From positions 62,001 to 126,000 of the forward strand of contig NZ_BMVU01000012.1 of assembly GCF_014650875.1 (NCBI RefSeq): a stretch of 64,000 nucleotides of DNA. Direction: 5' to 3'. This document shows, piece after piece, positions 42,524 to 50,883 of the stretch. The notes beneath the pieces are model-generated. The model did not search any database. It had not been told where the DNA came from and worked only from the letters and a program-made list of their open reading frames with translations. Source of the DNA: Streptomyces minutiscleroticus (GTDB lineage Bacteria > Actinomycetota > Actinomycetes > Streptomycetales > Streptomycetaceae). How positions within the stretch are numbered: position 1 is the first letter of the stretch; every line of letters starts with the position of its first letter. Both the position numbers and the translations under genes were made by a program.

Positions 42524-42987
42524 GCCTCGTCGAGGGGCGGATCGCGGAGCTCGGGCTGACGCTGCCCGAGGTCGTCCCGCCGCTGGCCGCGTACCAGCCG
42601 GCCGTCCGCAGCGGCGCGTACGTGTACACGGCCGGGCAGCTGCCGATGGTGGAGGGCAGGCTGCCCGTCACCGGCAAGGTCGGCGCCGAGGTCACGCCCG
42701 AGGAGGCCAAGGAGCTGGCCCGCACGTGCGCGCTGAACGCGCTGGCCGCGGTCAAGTCCGTGACGGGCGACCTCGACCGGATCGCGCGGGTCGTGAAGGT
42801 CACGGGCTTCGTCGCCTCGGCCCCCGACTTCACGGGTCAGCCCGCCGTGCTCAACGGCGCCAGCGAGCTGCTCGGCGAGGTGCTGGGCGACCGCGGCGTG
42901 CACGCGCGCAGCGCGGTCGGCGTCGCGGTGCTGCCGCTGGACGCGCCCGTCGAGGTCGAGATCCAGGTCGAGCTGGCGCAGGACTGA
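42520..42987 (+). CDS. RidA-family protein (reactive intermediate deaminase)
   Basis: The 155-residue protein of the YjgF/YER057c/UK114 group hydrolyses reactive enamine/imine intermediates or has related roles. It shows LPEVVPPLAAYQPAVRSGAYVYTAGQLP, EEAKELARTCALNALAAVKSV, VVKVTGFVASAPDF and the C-terminal GVHARSAVGVAVLPLDAPVEVEI. The catalytic Arg of true RidA (R105 in E. coli, followed by Pro in many) corresponds to the HARSAVGV region here, so the activity may differ. The GTG at 42520 overlaps the DUF4177 stop by 4 bp. Confidence 0.92.
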   Translation: MSLVEGRIAELGLTLPEVVPPLAAYQPAVRSGAYVYTAGQLPMVEGRLPVTGKVGAEVTPEEAKELARTCALNALAAVKSVTGDLDRIARVVKVTGFVASAPDFTGQPAVLNGASELLGEVLGDRGVHARSAVGVAVLPLDAPVEVEIQVELAQD

Positions 42988-43124
42988 CCCGGTTCGGGGC
43001 CGGGCCGGGCGAGAGCGGCCGGACGGGCCCGGCCCGCCGCCTCCGGCGGCCGGTCACGGGTCCGTCCCCGGGTTCCCGGAAGTGTCCGGAATGCGTGCCT
43101 CTCGAACATCAGCGCACTACGGGA

Positions 43125-43130
43125 TAGCCT
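43125..43130 (+). promoter_or_regulatory. -10 box, leaderless NUDIX-MBL transcript
   Basis: TAGCCT is followed by six bases and the ATG at 43137. Confidence 0.5.
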
Positions 43131-43136
43131 CCGCCC

Positions 43137-44009
43137 ATGGCGAACGGTCAGTGGTACCCCCCGGAGTGGCCCGGTCGCATCCGCGCGCTGGCGGACGGCG
43201 AGCTCACCCCCGTGACCCCGCGCAGGGCCGCCACCGTCATGCTGCTCAAGGACGGCAGCGGTGGCGCCCCCGCCGTGCACATGCTGCGCAGACGCGCCTC
43301 CATGGCCTTCGCCGCGGGCGCGTACGCCTACCCCGGCGGCGGGGTGGATCCCCGGGACGACGACCGCCGCGTCCGCTGGGCGGGTCCCCCGCGCGCGTGG
43401 TGGGCCGACCGGCTGGGCGTCGACGAGGACTCCGCCCAGGCCGTCGTCTGCGCGGCGGTGCGCGAGACGTACGAGGAGGCGGGCGTCCTGCTCGCCGGGC
43501 CGACCGCCGGCACCGTGGTGGGCGACACGACGGGCGACGACTGGGAGGCCGACCGCGCGGCCCTGGTCGCCCGGGAGCTGTCCTTCGCCGAGTTCCTGGA
43601 GCGCCGCGGCCTCGTCCTCAGGTCGGACCTGCTCGGCGCCTGGGCGCGCTGGATCACCCCGGAGTTCGAGCCGCGCCGCTACGACACCTGGTTCTTCGTG
43701 GCCGCCCTCCCGGAGGGGCAGCGCACCAGGAACGCCTCCACGGAGGCCGACCGCACCGTCTGGATCCGCCCCGCCGACGCCCTGGAGGCGTACGACCGGG
43801 GCGAGCTGCTGATGATGCCGCCCACCGTGGCGACCCTGCGCCACCTGTCCGCGTACGCCTCGGCGGCCGACGTGCTCGCCGACGCGCCCGGCCGCGACCT
43901 CACCCCCGTCCTGGCCGGCGCCCGGCTGGTCGACGGCGAACTGGTGCTCAGCTGGCCGGGGCACGAAGAGTTCACCAAGCACGTACCGACCGGGGGAGCC
44001 CCCGCATGA
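43137..44009 (+). CDS. NUDIX hydrolase (NUDT19-like)
   Basis: The 290-residue protein has the NUDIX start RRAATVMLLKDGSGG, then HMLRRRASMAFAAGAYAYPGGGVD. The second half of the Nudix box, AAVRETYEEAGVLLAG, lies about 45 residues later. This split with an insert is typical of NUDT19/RP2p-type members that hydrolyse CoA or acyl-CoA. C-terminal WITPEFEPRRYDTWFFVAALPEG follows. The substrate is inferred from family layout only. The stop overlaps the next ATG by 4 bp, so it is cotranslated with the MBL hydrolase. Confidence 0.92.
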   Translation: MANGQWYPPEWPGRIRALADGELTPVTPRRAATVMLLKDGSGGAPAVHMLRRRASMAFAAGAYAYPGGGVDPRDDDRRVRWAGPPRAWWADRLGVDEDSAQAVVCAAVRETYEEAGVLLAGPTAGTVVGDTTGDDWEADRAALVARELSFAEFLERRGLVLRSDLLGAWARWITPEFEPRRYDTWFFVAALPEGQRTRNASTEADRTVWIRPADALEAYDRGELLMMPPTVATLRHLSAYASAADVLADAPGRDLTPVLAGARLVDGELVLSWPGHEEFTKHVPTGGAPA

Positions 44010-44836
44010 CGGAAGCAGCGGCCCTTCCCGGGCAGCCCCGCGGCGGGGTGCTCTCCGGCTCCGCCACCGCCCGGACCGTGAACGTCCTCGCGCCCAACGC
44101 CTCCGCCATGACCCTGGACGGCACCAACACCTGGATCGTCGCCGAGCCGGACTCCCGCCTGGCCGTCGTGATCGACCCGGGGCCCCTGGACGAGACCCAC
44201 CTGCGGGCCGTCGTGGAGACCGCCGAGCGGGCCGGGAAGCGCGTCGCGCTGACCCTGCTGACCCACGGCCACCCGGACCACGCGGAGGGCGCCGCCCGCT
44301 TCGCCGAGCTGACGCGCACGCCCGTGCGGGCGCTCGACCCGCGGCTGCGGCTCGGCGACGAGGGGCTGGCGGCCGGTGACGTGGTGACGACGGGCGGCCT
44401 GGAGCTGCGCGTCGTTCCGACGCCCGGCCACACCGCGGACTCGCTCAGCTTCCACCTGCCGGCCGACCGGGCCGTCCTGACCGGCGACACCGTCCTGGGG
44501 CGCGGGACCACCGTGGTGGCCCACCCCGACGGCCGCCTCGGCGACTACCTCGACTCGCTGCGGCGGCTCAGATCGCTGACGGTCGACGACGGGGTGCACA
44601 CCGTGCTGCCGGGCCACGGGCCGGTCCTGGAGGACGCCCAGGGGGCCGTCGAGTTCTACCTGGCACACCGGGCCCACCGGCTCGCCCAGGTGGAGACGGC
44701 CGTCGAGGACGGCCATCGGACGCCGTCCGAGGTCGTCGCCCACGTGTACGCGGACGTCGACCGCTCCCTGTGGCCGGCCGCGGAGCTGTCGGTCCGCGCT
44801 CAGATGGACTACCTGAGGGAGCACGGGCTGATCTAG
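44006..44836 (+). CDS. MBL-fold metallo-hydrolase (LACTB2-like)
   Basis: The 276-residue protein carries the metallo-beta-lactamase motifs THGHPDHAEG (HxHxDH, about 89-94), TPGHTADS, LTGDTVLGRGTTVV and LPGHGP. The C-terminal helical tail ending DRSLWPAAELSVRAQMDYLREHGLI is the LACTB2/winged-helix type. Members of this subgroup act on RNA, DNA or acyl-thioesters; the substrate here is not determined. It is translationally coupled to the NUDIX gene. A hairpin at 44908-44941 ends the transcript. Position next to crp matches mycobacterial Rv3677c. Confidence 0.94.
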   Translation: MTEAAALPGQPRGGVLSGSATARTVNVLAPNASAMTLDGTNTWIVAEPDSRLAVVIDPGPLDETHLRAVVETAERAGKRVALTLLTHGHPDHAEGAARFAELTRTPVRALDPRLRLGDEGLAAGDVVTTGGLELRVVPTPGHTADSLSFHLPADRAVLTGDTVLGRGTTVVAHPDGRLGDYLDSLRRLRSLTVDDGVHTVLPGHGPVLEDAQGAVEFYLAHRAHRLAQVETAVEDGHRTPSEVVAHVYADVDRSLWPAAELSVRAQMDYLREHGLI

Positions 44837-44907
44837 CGGGGCACGGGCCGCGCGGCGGGAGTGCGGGCCGGTGCGCGGTGCGCCAATCCGCCGAGGGGGC
44901 GAACGCG

Positions 44908-44941
44908 GAAGGGTTCCGCCCCGGACCGGGGCGAACCCTTC
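44908..44941. terminator. Bidirectional terminator between MBL gene and crp
   Basis: GAAGGGTT-C-CGCCCC pairs with GGGGCG-AACCCTTC around GGACC, a 14-bp stem with one bulged base, between convergent genes. Confidence 0.75.
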
Positions 44942-44993
44942 GCGCACTGTCCGTCCGCCGCCGCACGGCCGTGGCCGCCGCGGCGAGGGGTGG

Positions 44994-45668
44994 TCAGCGG
45001 GACCGCTTGGCGAGGCGCTCCACGTCCAGCAGGATCACGGCGCGGGCCTCCAGGCGGAGCCAGCCGCGGCCGGCGAAGTCGGCGAGCGCCTTGTTGACCG
45101 TCTCGCGGGAGGCGCCGACCAGCTGGGCCAGCTCCTCCTGGGTCAGGTCGTGCACCACGTGGATGCCCTCCTCCGACTGCACGCCGAAGCGGCGCGACAG
45201 GTCGAGGAGCGCGCGGGCGACACGGCCCGGGACGTCCGAGAAGACCAGGTCGGACATCTGGTCGTTGGTCTTGCGCAGCCGGCGGGCGACGGCGCGCAGC
45301 AGGGCGGCGGCCACCTCGGGACGCGCGTTGAGCCACGGCTGGAGGTCGCCGTGGCCGAGGCCCAGCAGCTTGACCTCGGTCAGCGCCGTGGCGGTGGCCG
45401 TGCGCGGGCCCGGGTCGAACAGCGACAGCTCGCCGATCAGCTCGCCGGGACCGAGGACCGCCAGCATGTTCTCGCGGCCGTCGGGGGACGTGCGGTGGAG
45501 CTTGACCTTGCCCTCGGTGACCACGTAGAGGCGGTCACCCGGATCACCCTCGTGGAAGAGCGCGTCGCCGCGCGCGAGGGTCACCTCACTCATGGAGGCG
45601 CGGAGCTCCGCGGCCTGCTCGTCATCGAGCGCCGCGAAGAGCGGGGCGCGCCGCAGAACGTCGTCCAC
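44994..45668 (-). CDS. crp: cAMP receptor protein family regulator Crp
   Basis: The 224-residue regulator has an N-terminal cyclic-nucleotide-binding beta-roll (about 1-120: LFHEGDPGDRLYVVTEGKVKLH and GPGELIGELSLFDPGPRTATATA with the phosphate-cassette Arg). It also has a dimerisation helix and a C-terminal Crp-type HTH (about 165-205: LTQEELAQLVGASRETVNKAL). It controls germination and antibiotic genes in S. coelicolor and central metabolism in mycobacteria. The GTG at 45668 has AAGGAGAG five bases upstream. A matching operator lies at 45734-45747, suggesting autoregulation and joint control with nth. Confidence 0.97.
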   Translation of the reverse strand: MDDVLRRAPLFAALDDEQAAELRASMSEVTLARGDALFHEGDPGDRLYVVTEGKVKLHRTSPDGRENMLAVLGPGELIGELSLFDPGPRTATATALTEVKLLGLGHGDLQPWLNARPEVAAALLRAVARRLRKTNDQMSDLVFSDVPGRVARALLDLSRRFGVQSEEGIHVVHDLTQEELAQLVGASRETVNKALADFAGRGWLRLEARAVILLDVERLAKRSR

Positions 45669-45733
45669 GAGTTCTCTCCTTGTCGACCTGCATCAGGGGA
45701 CCTCGTTCCCCATCTTGCCGGACGTTTACAACA

Positions 45734-45747
45734 GTGTGATCTGTCAC
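45734..45747. promoter_or_regulatory. Crp-binding site between crp and nth
   Basis: GTGTGATCTGTCAC fits the S. coelicolor Crp consensus GTG-N6-GNCAC, inside a perfect TGTGA-N4-TCACA palindrome. It lies 66-79 bases upstream of the crp start. Confidence 0.65.
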
Positions 45748-45838
45748 AAGGATGCCGTACCGGTGTCCCGTGCAGTGCGGCAGGGGGCCAATCGGGGGCC
45801 GATCCCGTGCGGCCGGGGCGGATGTCGGCGCCGGGCTT

Positions 45839-45844
45839 TAGGCT
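45839..45844 (+). promoter_or_regulatory. -10 box, leaderless nth transcript
   Basis: TAGGCT is followed by six bases and the GTG at 45851, supporting the long N-terminal extension of Nth. Confidence 0.5.
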
Positions 45845-45850
45845 GGCCGG

Positions 45851-47239
45851 GTGTCCAAATCGCCGGTGAGAGCACAGGCCGAGGGGGCTGCGCGGGTGAC
45901 CGTACGTCCTGATTCCGCTGTGGGCGAACGGGCGCCCGGCGGAACGGATGACCCGGCGAATAGGGCAAAAGGGTCACCTGTGAAGAAGTCCGCGGCCGAA
46001 AGGCCCACCGCGGCGAAGCAGGCGGCGACCACCGCCGGGAAGACCGGGAAGACGACGACGGTGAAGAAGACGACCACCGCCAAGAAGGCGGCCACTGCCA
46101 AGAGGGCGACCGCCGCCGGGAAGGTCCCGGACGACCGGCCGGCCGCGGGGGAGACCGCGGAAAGGACCGCCGGAACCGTGACGAAGAAGACCATGGAGAC
46201 GGCGAAGAAGACCACGGGTGCGGCGAAGAGGACCGCCGGGACGGCGGGGAAGTCCGCCGGGACCGCGGCGAAGAGGACCGCCGGGGCGGCGAAGAAGGCC
46301 GCTGGGACGGCGAAGAAGACCGCCGGGAAGGCGGCCGGGAAGGCCGCTTCCGGCCGGGCGCCCGCCGTCGCCCCCGCCCGGCCCCCGAAGAACGAGTCGC
46401 GCACCGCGCTCGTCCGCCGCGCCCGCCGGATCGACCGGGAGCTCGCCGAGGTCTACCCGTACGCCCACCCCGAGCTGGACTTCGAGAACCCCTTCCAGCT
46501 CCTGGTCGCCACGGTGCTCTCCGCGCAGACCACCGACCTGCGGGTGAACCAGACGACGCCGGCGCTCTTCGCCAGGTACCCCACCCCGGAGGACCTCGCC
46601 GCCGCCGACCCGGAGGAGGTCGAGGAGATCCTCCGCCCGACCGGCTTCTTCCGGGCCAAGACCAAGTCCGTCATCGGGCTGTCGAAGGGGCTCAGGGACG
46701 ACTTCGGGGGCGAGGTGCCCGGCCGCCTGGAGGACCTGGTCAAGCTCCCCGGAGTGGGCCGCAAGACGGCCTTCGTCGTGCTCGGCAACGCGTTCGGGCG
46801 GCCCGGGATCACCGTGGACACCCACTTCGGGCGGCTCGTGCGGCGCTGGAAGTGGACCGAGGAGACCGACCCGGACAAGGTCGAGGCGGCCGTCGGCGGG
46901 CTCTTCCCGAAGAGCGACTGGACGATGCTCTCGCACCACGTGATCTTCCACGGCCGCCGGATCTGCCACGCCCGCAGGCCCGCCTGCGGCGCCTGCCCCA
47001 TCGCTCCGCTCTGCCCCGCGTACGGCGAGGGCGAGACGGACCCGGAGAAGGCGAAGAAGCTTCTGAAGTACGAGAAGGGAGGCTTCCCGGGGCAGCGCCT
47101 GAAGCCCCCGCAGGCGTACCTCGACGCGGGCGGCGTCCCGGCGCCCCCGCTCGGCGCCGCCGTGGCGAGGCCGGAGGCGGAGGCGGCCTCCGGCGGCGAG
47201 AGGGCCGGGGGCGAGGCGCCCGCACCGGAGGCCGGATGA
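45851..47239 (+). CDS. nth: Endonuclease III with histone H1-like N-terminal tail
   Basis: The C-terminal part (about 185-400) is a complete base-excision DNA glycosylase/AP lyase. It has the helix-hairpin-helix LPGVGRKTAFVVLGNAFG with catalytic Lys, VDTHFGRLVRRW with the catalytic Asp, and a [4Fe-4S] loop with Cys near 373, 380, 383 and 389 (CHARRPACGACPIAPLC). Before it lies an unusual tail of about 175 residues made of Lys/Ala/Thr/Gly repeats such as AKKTAGKAAGKAA, resembling histone H1 or HupS tails. The GTG at 45851 is supported by a -10 box six bases upstream. The last 60 residues are Pro/Ala/Glu-rich. Confidence 0.95.
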   Translation: MSKSPVRAQAEGAARVTVRPDSAVGERAPGGTDDPANRAKGSPVKKSAAERPTAAKQAATTAGKTGKTTTVKKTTTAKKAATAKRATAAGKVPDDRPAAGETAERTAGTVTKKTMETAKKTTGAAKRTAGTAGKSAGTAAKRTAGAAKKAAGTAKKTAGKAAGKAASGRAPAVAPARPPKNESRTALVRRARRIDRELAEVYPYAHPELDFENPFQLLVATVLSAQTTDLRVNQTTPALFARYPTPEDLAAADPEEVEEILRPTGFFRAKTKSVIGLSKGLRDDFGGEVPGRLEDLVKLPGVGRKTAFVVLGNAFGRPGITVDTHFGRLVRRWKWTEETDPDKVEAAVGGLFPKSDWTMLSHHVIFHGRRICHARRPACGACPIAPLCPAYGEGETDPEKAKKLLKYEKGGFPGQRLKPPQAYLDAGGVPAPPLGAAVARPEAEAASGGERAGGEAPAPEAG

Positions 47240-47375
47240 CCCCGGAGGGGAGCGGGGCGGGACCGGCGGCGGTCCGGGCGATCCCGCCGGAAGGAAAGGT
47301 TCCGGCACAGCGGGCCCTACGGGCGGAACGAACCACGGGACGCCACGCGTTGAGTCCCGCAGAACGGGGGTGGCG

Positions 47376-48071
47376 ATGACGCACGCGAGCCACATGCACG
47401 ACGGGGAGCTCGTCCTGAGCACGGACGGCCTGCCCGGCTGGCTGGACCCGGTGGTGCGCGCCGTGGAGACGGTGCGGCCGCGCCAGCTGAGCCGGTTCCT
47501 GCCGCCGGCCGACGGCACGGGCCGCCCGTCCGCCGTGCTGATCCTGTTCGGCGAGGGCGAGCGCGGCCCCGAGCTGCTGCTCATGGAGCGCTCCGGGTCG
47601 CTGCGCTCGCACGCGGGGCAGCCCGCGTTCCCCGGCGGCGCCCTCGACCCCGAGGACGGCGACCCGCAGGGCGACGCCCCGCTGCGGGCCGCGCTGCGCG
47701 AGGCCGAGGAGGAGACCGGCCTCGACCCGCGCGGCGTCCAGCTCTTCGGCGTCCTGCCGAAGCTCTACATCCCGGTGAGCGGCTTCGTGGTCACGCCCGT
47801 CCTGGGCTGGTGGCGCGAGCCGAGCCCGGTCGGCGTGGTCGATCCCGCCGAGACGGCCCGGGTCTTCACCGTTCCCGTGGCGGATCTCACGGATCCCGCC
47901 CATCGTGTGACGACGGTGCACCCCAGCGGCCACCGGGGCCCGGCATTCCTGGTCGAATCGGCCCTCGTGTGGGGCTTCACGGCCGGCATCATCGACCGCC
48001 TTCTGCACTTCGCGGGCTGGGAGCGCCCCTGGGACCGGGACAAGCAGGTCCCGCTCGACTGGCGCGCGTGA
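47376..48071 (+). CDS. NUDIX hydrolase, CoA pyrophosphatase type
   Basis: The protein (231 residues) has the CoAse N-terminal signature LLLMERSGSLRSHAGQPAFPGGALD, then the Nudix box AALREAEEETGLDP. The leading LRSHAGQ(P)AFPGG is the UPF0035 pattern that marks CoA/acyl-CoA diphosphatases such as NudL. It continues LPKLYIPVSGFVVTPVLGWW. The ATG at 47376 is used; a GTG at 47370 is equally possible. It follows nth and precedes the MarP-like protease, as in mycobacteria, although the thioredoxin-like gene found there between nth and NUDIX is absent here. Confidence 0.92.
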   Translation: MTHASHMHDGELVLSTDGLPGWLDPVVRAVETVRPRQLSRFLPPADGTGRPSAVLILFGEGERGPELLLMERSGSLRSHAGQPAFPGGALDPEDGDPQGDAPLRAALREAEEETGLDPRGVQLFGVLPKLYIPVSGFVVTPVLGWWREPSPVGVVDPAETARVFTVPVADLTDPAHRVTTVHPSGHRGPAFLVESALVWGFTAGIIDRLLHFAGWERPWDRDKQVPLDWRA

Positions 48072-48218
48072 CAGGGTGGCGTGCGTGCTGTGTATCCGCC
48101 GGGGCCGCCGCGCCCTCCTGCCGCCGTGCGGCCCGCCGTCGTACGGGCCGCCGCCGTGCGGCCCGGGACCACGGCCGGAACGCGGCGACCGTGACGTGAC
48201 GAGGCGAGGCCTGAACCT

Positions 48219-49418
48219 GTGAACGTGCTGGACATCCTGTTGCTGGTCGCCGCCGTCTGGTTCGCGATCGTCGGCTACCGGCAGGGCTTCGTCGTCGGCA
48301 TCCTGTCGGTGATCGGCTTCCTCGGCGGCGGCCTGGCAGCGGTCTATCTGCTGCCCGTGCTCTGGGACGTCCTGACCGAGGGGTCCGAGGTCAGCACCTC
48401 CGCCGCCGTCGTCGCGGTGATCATCGTCATCGTCTGCGCCTCGGTCGGCCAGGCGCTCACCACGCACCTCGGCAACAAGCTGCGCAGATACATCACCTGG
48501 TCCCCGGCCCGCGCCCTGGACGCCACGGGCGGCGCGCTCGTGAACGTCGTGGCGATGCTGCTCGTCGCCTGGCTGATCGGCTCCGCCCTGGCCGGCACGA
48601 CGCTGCCGACGCTCGGCCGCGAGGTCCGCGATTCCACGGTGCTGCAGGGCGTCTCCCGGGCGCTGCCCGACCGGGCCGACACCTGGTTCGCCGACTTCTC
48701 CTCGGTCCTCGCGCAGAACGGCTTCCCGCAGGTCTTCAGCCCGTTCTCGAACGAGCCCATCACCGAGGTGCAGGCGCCCGATCCGGCGCTCGCGGACAGC
48801 CCCGTCGCCGCCCGCGCCAAGCGGTCCATCGTCAAGGTCACCGGCACCGCGCAGAGCTGCGGCAAGGTCCTCGAAGGCACGGGCTTCGTCTTCGGCGAGC
48901 GCCGCGTGATGACCAACGCCCACGTGGTCGGCGGCGTGGACGAGCCCTTCGTGCAGATAGGCGGCGAGGGGCGGCGCTACGAGGCGAAGGTCGTCCTCTA
49001 CGACTGGCAGCGCGACATCGCCGTGCTCGACGTACCGGACCTGAACGCGCCCGTGCTGCGCTTCGCGGACGAGGACGCGGACAGCGACGACGACGCGATC
49101 GTGGCGGGCTTCCCCGAGAACGGCGCGTACGACGTGCGCCCGGCGCGCGTGCGCGGCCGCATCACCGCCAACGGCCCCGACATCTACCACCGCGACACCG
49201 TGCGCCGCGACGTCTACTCGCTCTACGCGACGGTGCGTCAGGGCAACTCCGGCGGTCCGCTGCTCACGCCCGACGGCCGGGTGTACGGCGTCGTGTTCGC
49301 GAAGTCCCTGGACGACCCCGACACCGGCTACGCGCTCACCGCGGACGAGGTCCGCGAGGACGTCGCCCGGGGGCGCAGCGCCAACCAGCAGGTGGACAGC
49401 GACAGCTGCGCGCTGTGA
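48219..49418 (+). CDS. MarP-like membrane serine protease
   Basis: The 399-residue protein has four N-terminal membrane helices of the CvpA type (about 1-120: LLLVAAVWFAIVGYRQGFVVG, VIGFLGGGLAAVYLLPVLW, VVAVIIVIVCASVG, NVVAMLLVAWLIGSALA), then a periplasmic chymotrypsin-like domain. The triad is H235 (TNAHVV), D266 (QRDIAVLDV) and S344 (GNSGGP), essentially the positions known in M. tuberculosis MarP (Rv3671c). A conserved Cys in GTAQSCGKVL can form the redox disulfide. MarP cleaves a peptidoglycan hydrolase under acid stress; the Streptomyces substrate is unknown. The GTG start follows ACGAGGCGAGG. Confidence 0.95.
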   Translation: MNVLDILLLVAAVWFAIVGYRQGFVVGILSVIGFLGGGLAAVYLLPVLWDVLTEGSEVSTSAAVVAVIIVIVCASVGQALTTHLGNKLRRYITWSPARALDATGGALVNVVAMLLVAWLIGSALAGTTLPTLGREVRDSTVLQGVSRALPDRADTWFADFSSVLAQNGFPQVFSPFSNEPITEVQAPDPALADSPVAARAKRSIVKVTGTAQSCGKVLEGTGFVFGERRVMTNAHVVGGVDEPFVQIGGEGRRYEAKVVLYDWQRDIAVLDVPDLNAPVLRFADEDADSDDDAIVAGFPENGAYDVRPARVRGRITANGPDIYHRDTVRRDVYSLYATVRQGNSGGPLLTPDGRVYGVVFAKSLDDPDTGYALTADEVREDVARGRSANQQVDSDSCAL

Positions 49419-49446
49419 CGGCCAGGGCGACCGGTGCGTCCGCACC

Positions 49447-49473
49447 GCCCGGCGTCAGGACCTGACGCCGGGC
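49447..49473. terminator. Bidirectional terminator, near-perfect palindrome
   Basis: Thirteen-base arms (GCCCGGCGTCAGG and its complement) are separated by one base between the MarP-like gene and a minus-strand small gene. The effective loop is GAC. Confidence 0.75.
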
Positions 49474-49516
49474 CGGCTCCACGTGGGGTCGGCGGGGCGG
49501 AATCGGCCCCGGGAGA

Positions 49517-49696
49517 TCAGTCCTTGGGGTGGCGCAGGCGCGCCGAGACCCAGCGGGCCCGGCGCCTCAGGATGTGCGGGATCCCCACGCGGGGATCGGC
49601 GGCCACCACCTGCGGGGTGCTCCTCTGATACGAGGTCAGCCCGCTGTCCGGGCGGCGGTTGCGTGCTGCGTCACTGTAGTCGTGCGTCCAGCCCAT
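49517..49696 (-). CDS. Small basic protein, unknown function
   Basis: The 59-residue frame starts MGWTHDYSDAARNRR and ends with a strongly basic RRRARWVSARLRHPKD. No signal or membrane segment is present. The composition (many Arg, Asp, Tyr, few Ala/Gly runs) differs from random high-GC frames. I believe similar short proteins occur at this position in other Streptomyces, but I cannot verify it here. The ATG at 49696 follows GGTCGGGGT. It lies 50 bases past a strong terminator, downstream of the alpha/beta hydrolase on the same strand but separated by 236 bases. Confidence 0.5.
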   Translation of the reverse strand: MGWTHDYSDAARNRRPDSGLTSYQRSTPQVVAADPRVGIPHILRRRARWVSARLRHPKD

Positions 49697-49932
49697 ACCC
49701 CGACCTGTGCCCCTGGCCCATGGTCGGTAACCGCCTCTGGTGCGTCCAATTGGCCTATGCGCGAGGCAAGTGGCGTTCATAGGACAAACGCTGCCGGACG
49801 TACCCAGTACGGGCCTGCGAAGGACCGGGAGCCGGGCCGGGGCCCCGGCCCGGGGAGCGGGGCCGGACAGCGGCGGCCGCGGCCGTGGGGACGGCGGCCC
49901 GGACAGGGGGAACAGCGGCCCGGACAGAGGGA

Positions 49933-50883
49933 TCAGCGGTCGGGCTCGGGGTCCTTCAGCCAGTTGACCAGCTCGGCCGAGAAGGCCGCCGGGTCCTCCT
50001 CGTGCGGGAAGTGCCCGAGCCCGTCGAACAGCCGCCAGCGGTAGGGGGCCTCGACGTACTCGCCCGACCCCGCGGCGCTGCGCGTGCGCATCACCGGGTC
50101 CAGCGACCCGTGCAGATGCAGCGTCGGCACCCGCACCGGCCGCTTCATGCGGCGGTTGAACTGGATGCCGTCGGGCCGCGCCAGCGAGCGGACCATCCAC
50201 CGGTACGGCTCGATCGAGCAGTGCGCCGTCGAGGGGATGCTCATGGCGCGCCGGTACGCCTCCACGGCCTCGTCGTCGGGCAGCCGCGGCCCGGACCACT
50301 CCCGTACCAGACGGCCCACCAGGGCTCCGCCGTCCGCCATGAGTTGACGCTCCGGCAGCCAGGGCCGCTGGAAGCCCCAGATGTACGAGCTCGCGGCGGT
50401 CTGCCGGACGTCGGAGAGCATCGCCGAGCGCCACCGCCGGGGGTGGGGCATGGAGGCGACCGCGAGCCGGCGCACCAGCTTGGGGCGCATCACCGCGGCG
50501 GTCCAGGCCAGGTAGCCGCCGAGGTCGTGGCCGACCAGGGCGGCGTCGGGCTCGCCCAGGGAGCGGACGACGCCGGTGATGTCGAGGGCGAGGTTGGCGG
50601 GGTCGTAGCCGCGCGGGGTGCGGTCGCTGCCGCCGACCCCCCGCAGGTCCATGGCGACCGCGCGGAAGCCCGCGTCGGCGAGCGCCACCAGCTGGTGCCG
50701 CCAGGTCCACCAGAACTGGGGAAAGCCGTGCAGCAGCAGGACCAGCGGCCCGTCGCCCAGCTCGGCGATGTGGAAGCGCGCGCCGTTGGCCGCGACGTCC
50801 CGGTGGATCACCTCGTGTCCGCCGGGGATGTCGAGCCGGACGACCGAGGCGGGTTGGGCCGAAGGGGTGGCGGGGTCCGTCAT
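49933..50883 (-). CDS. Alpha/beta hydrolase (epoxide hydrolase-like)
   Basis: The 316-residue protein has the oxyanion motif LLHGFPQFWWTWRHQ (HGFP, typical of epoxide hydrolases), and the nucleophile Asp in VGHDLGGYLAW. An acid lies in HLHGSLDPVMR and the His in LFDGLGHFPHEEDP. A lid with SSYIWGFQRPWLPER is present. An Asp nucleophile indicates an epoxide hydrolase or dehalogenase rather than an esterase. No signal peptide is seen. The start overlaps the stop of the holin-like gene by 4 bp, so the two are coupled. The same pair beside nhaA and acs parallels mycobacterial Rv3669-Rv3670 (ephE). Confidence 0.93.
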   Translation of the reverse strand: MTDPATPSAQPASVVRLDIPGGHEVIHRDVAANGARFHIAELGDGPLVLLLHGFPQFWWTWRHQLVALADAGFRAVAMDLRGVGGSDRTPRGYDPANLALDITGVVRSLGEPDAALVGHDLGGYLAWTAAVMRPKLVRRLAVASMPHPRRWRSAMLSDVRQTAASSYIWGFQRPWLPERQLMADGGALVGRLVREWSGPRLPDDEAVEAYRRAMSIPSTAHCSIEPYRWMVRSLARPDGIQFNRRMKRPVRVPTLHLHGSLDPVMRTRSAAGSGEYVEAPYRWRLFDGLGHFPHEEDPAAFSAELVNWLKDPEPDR

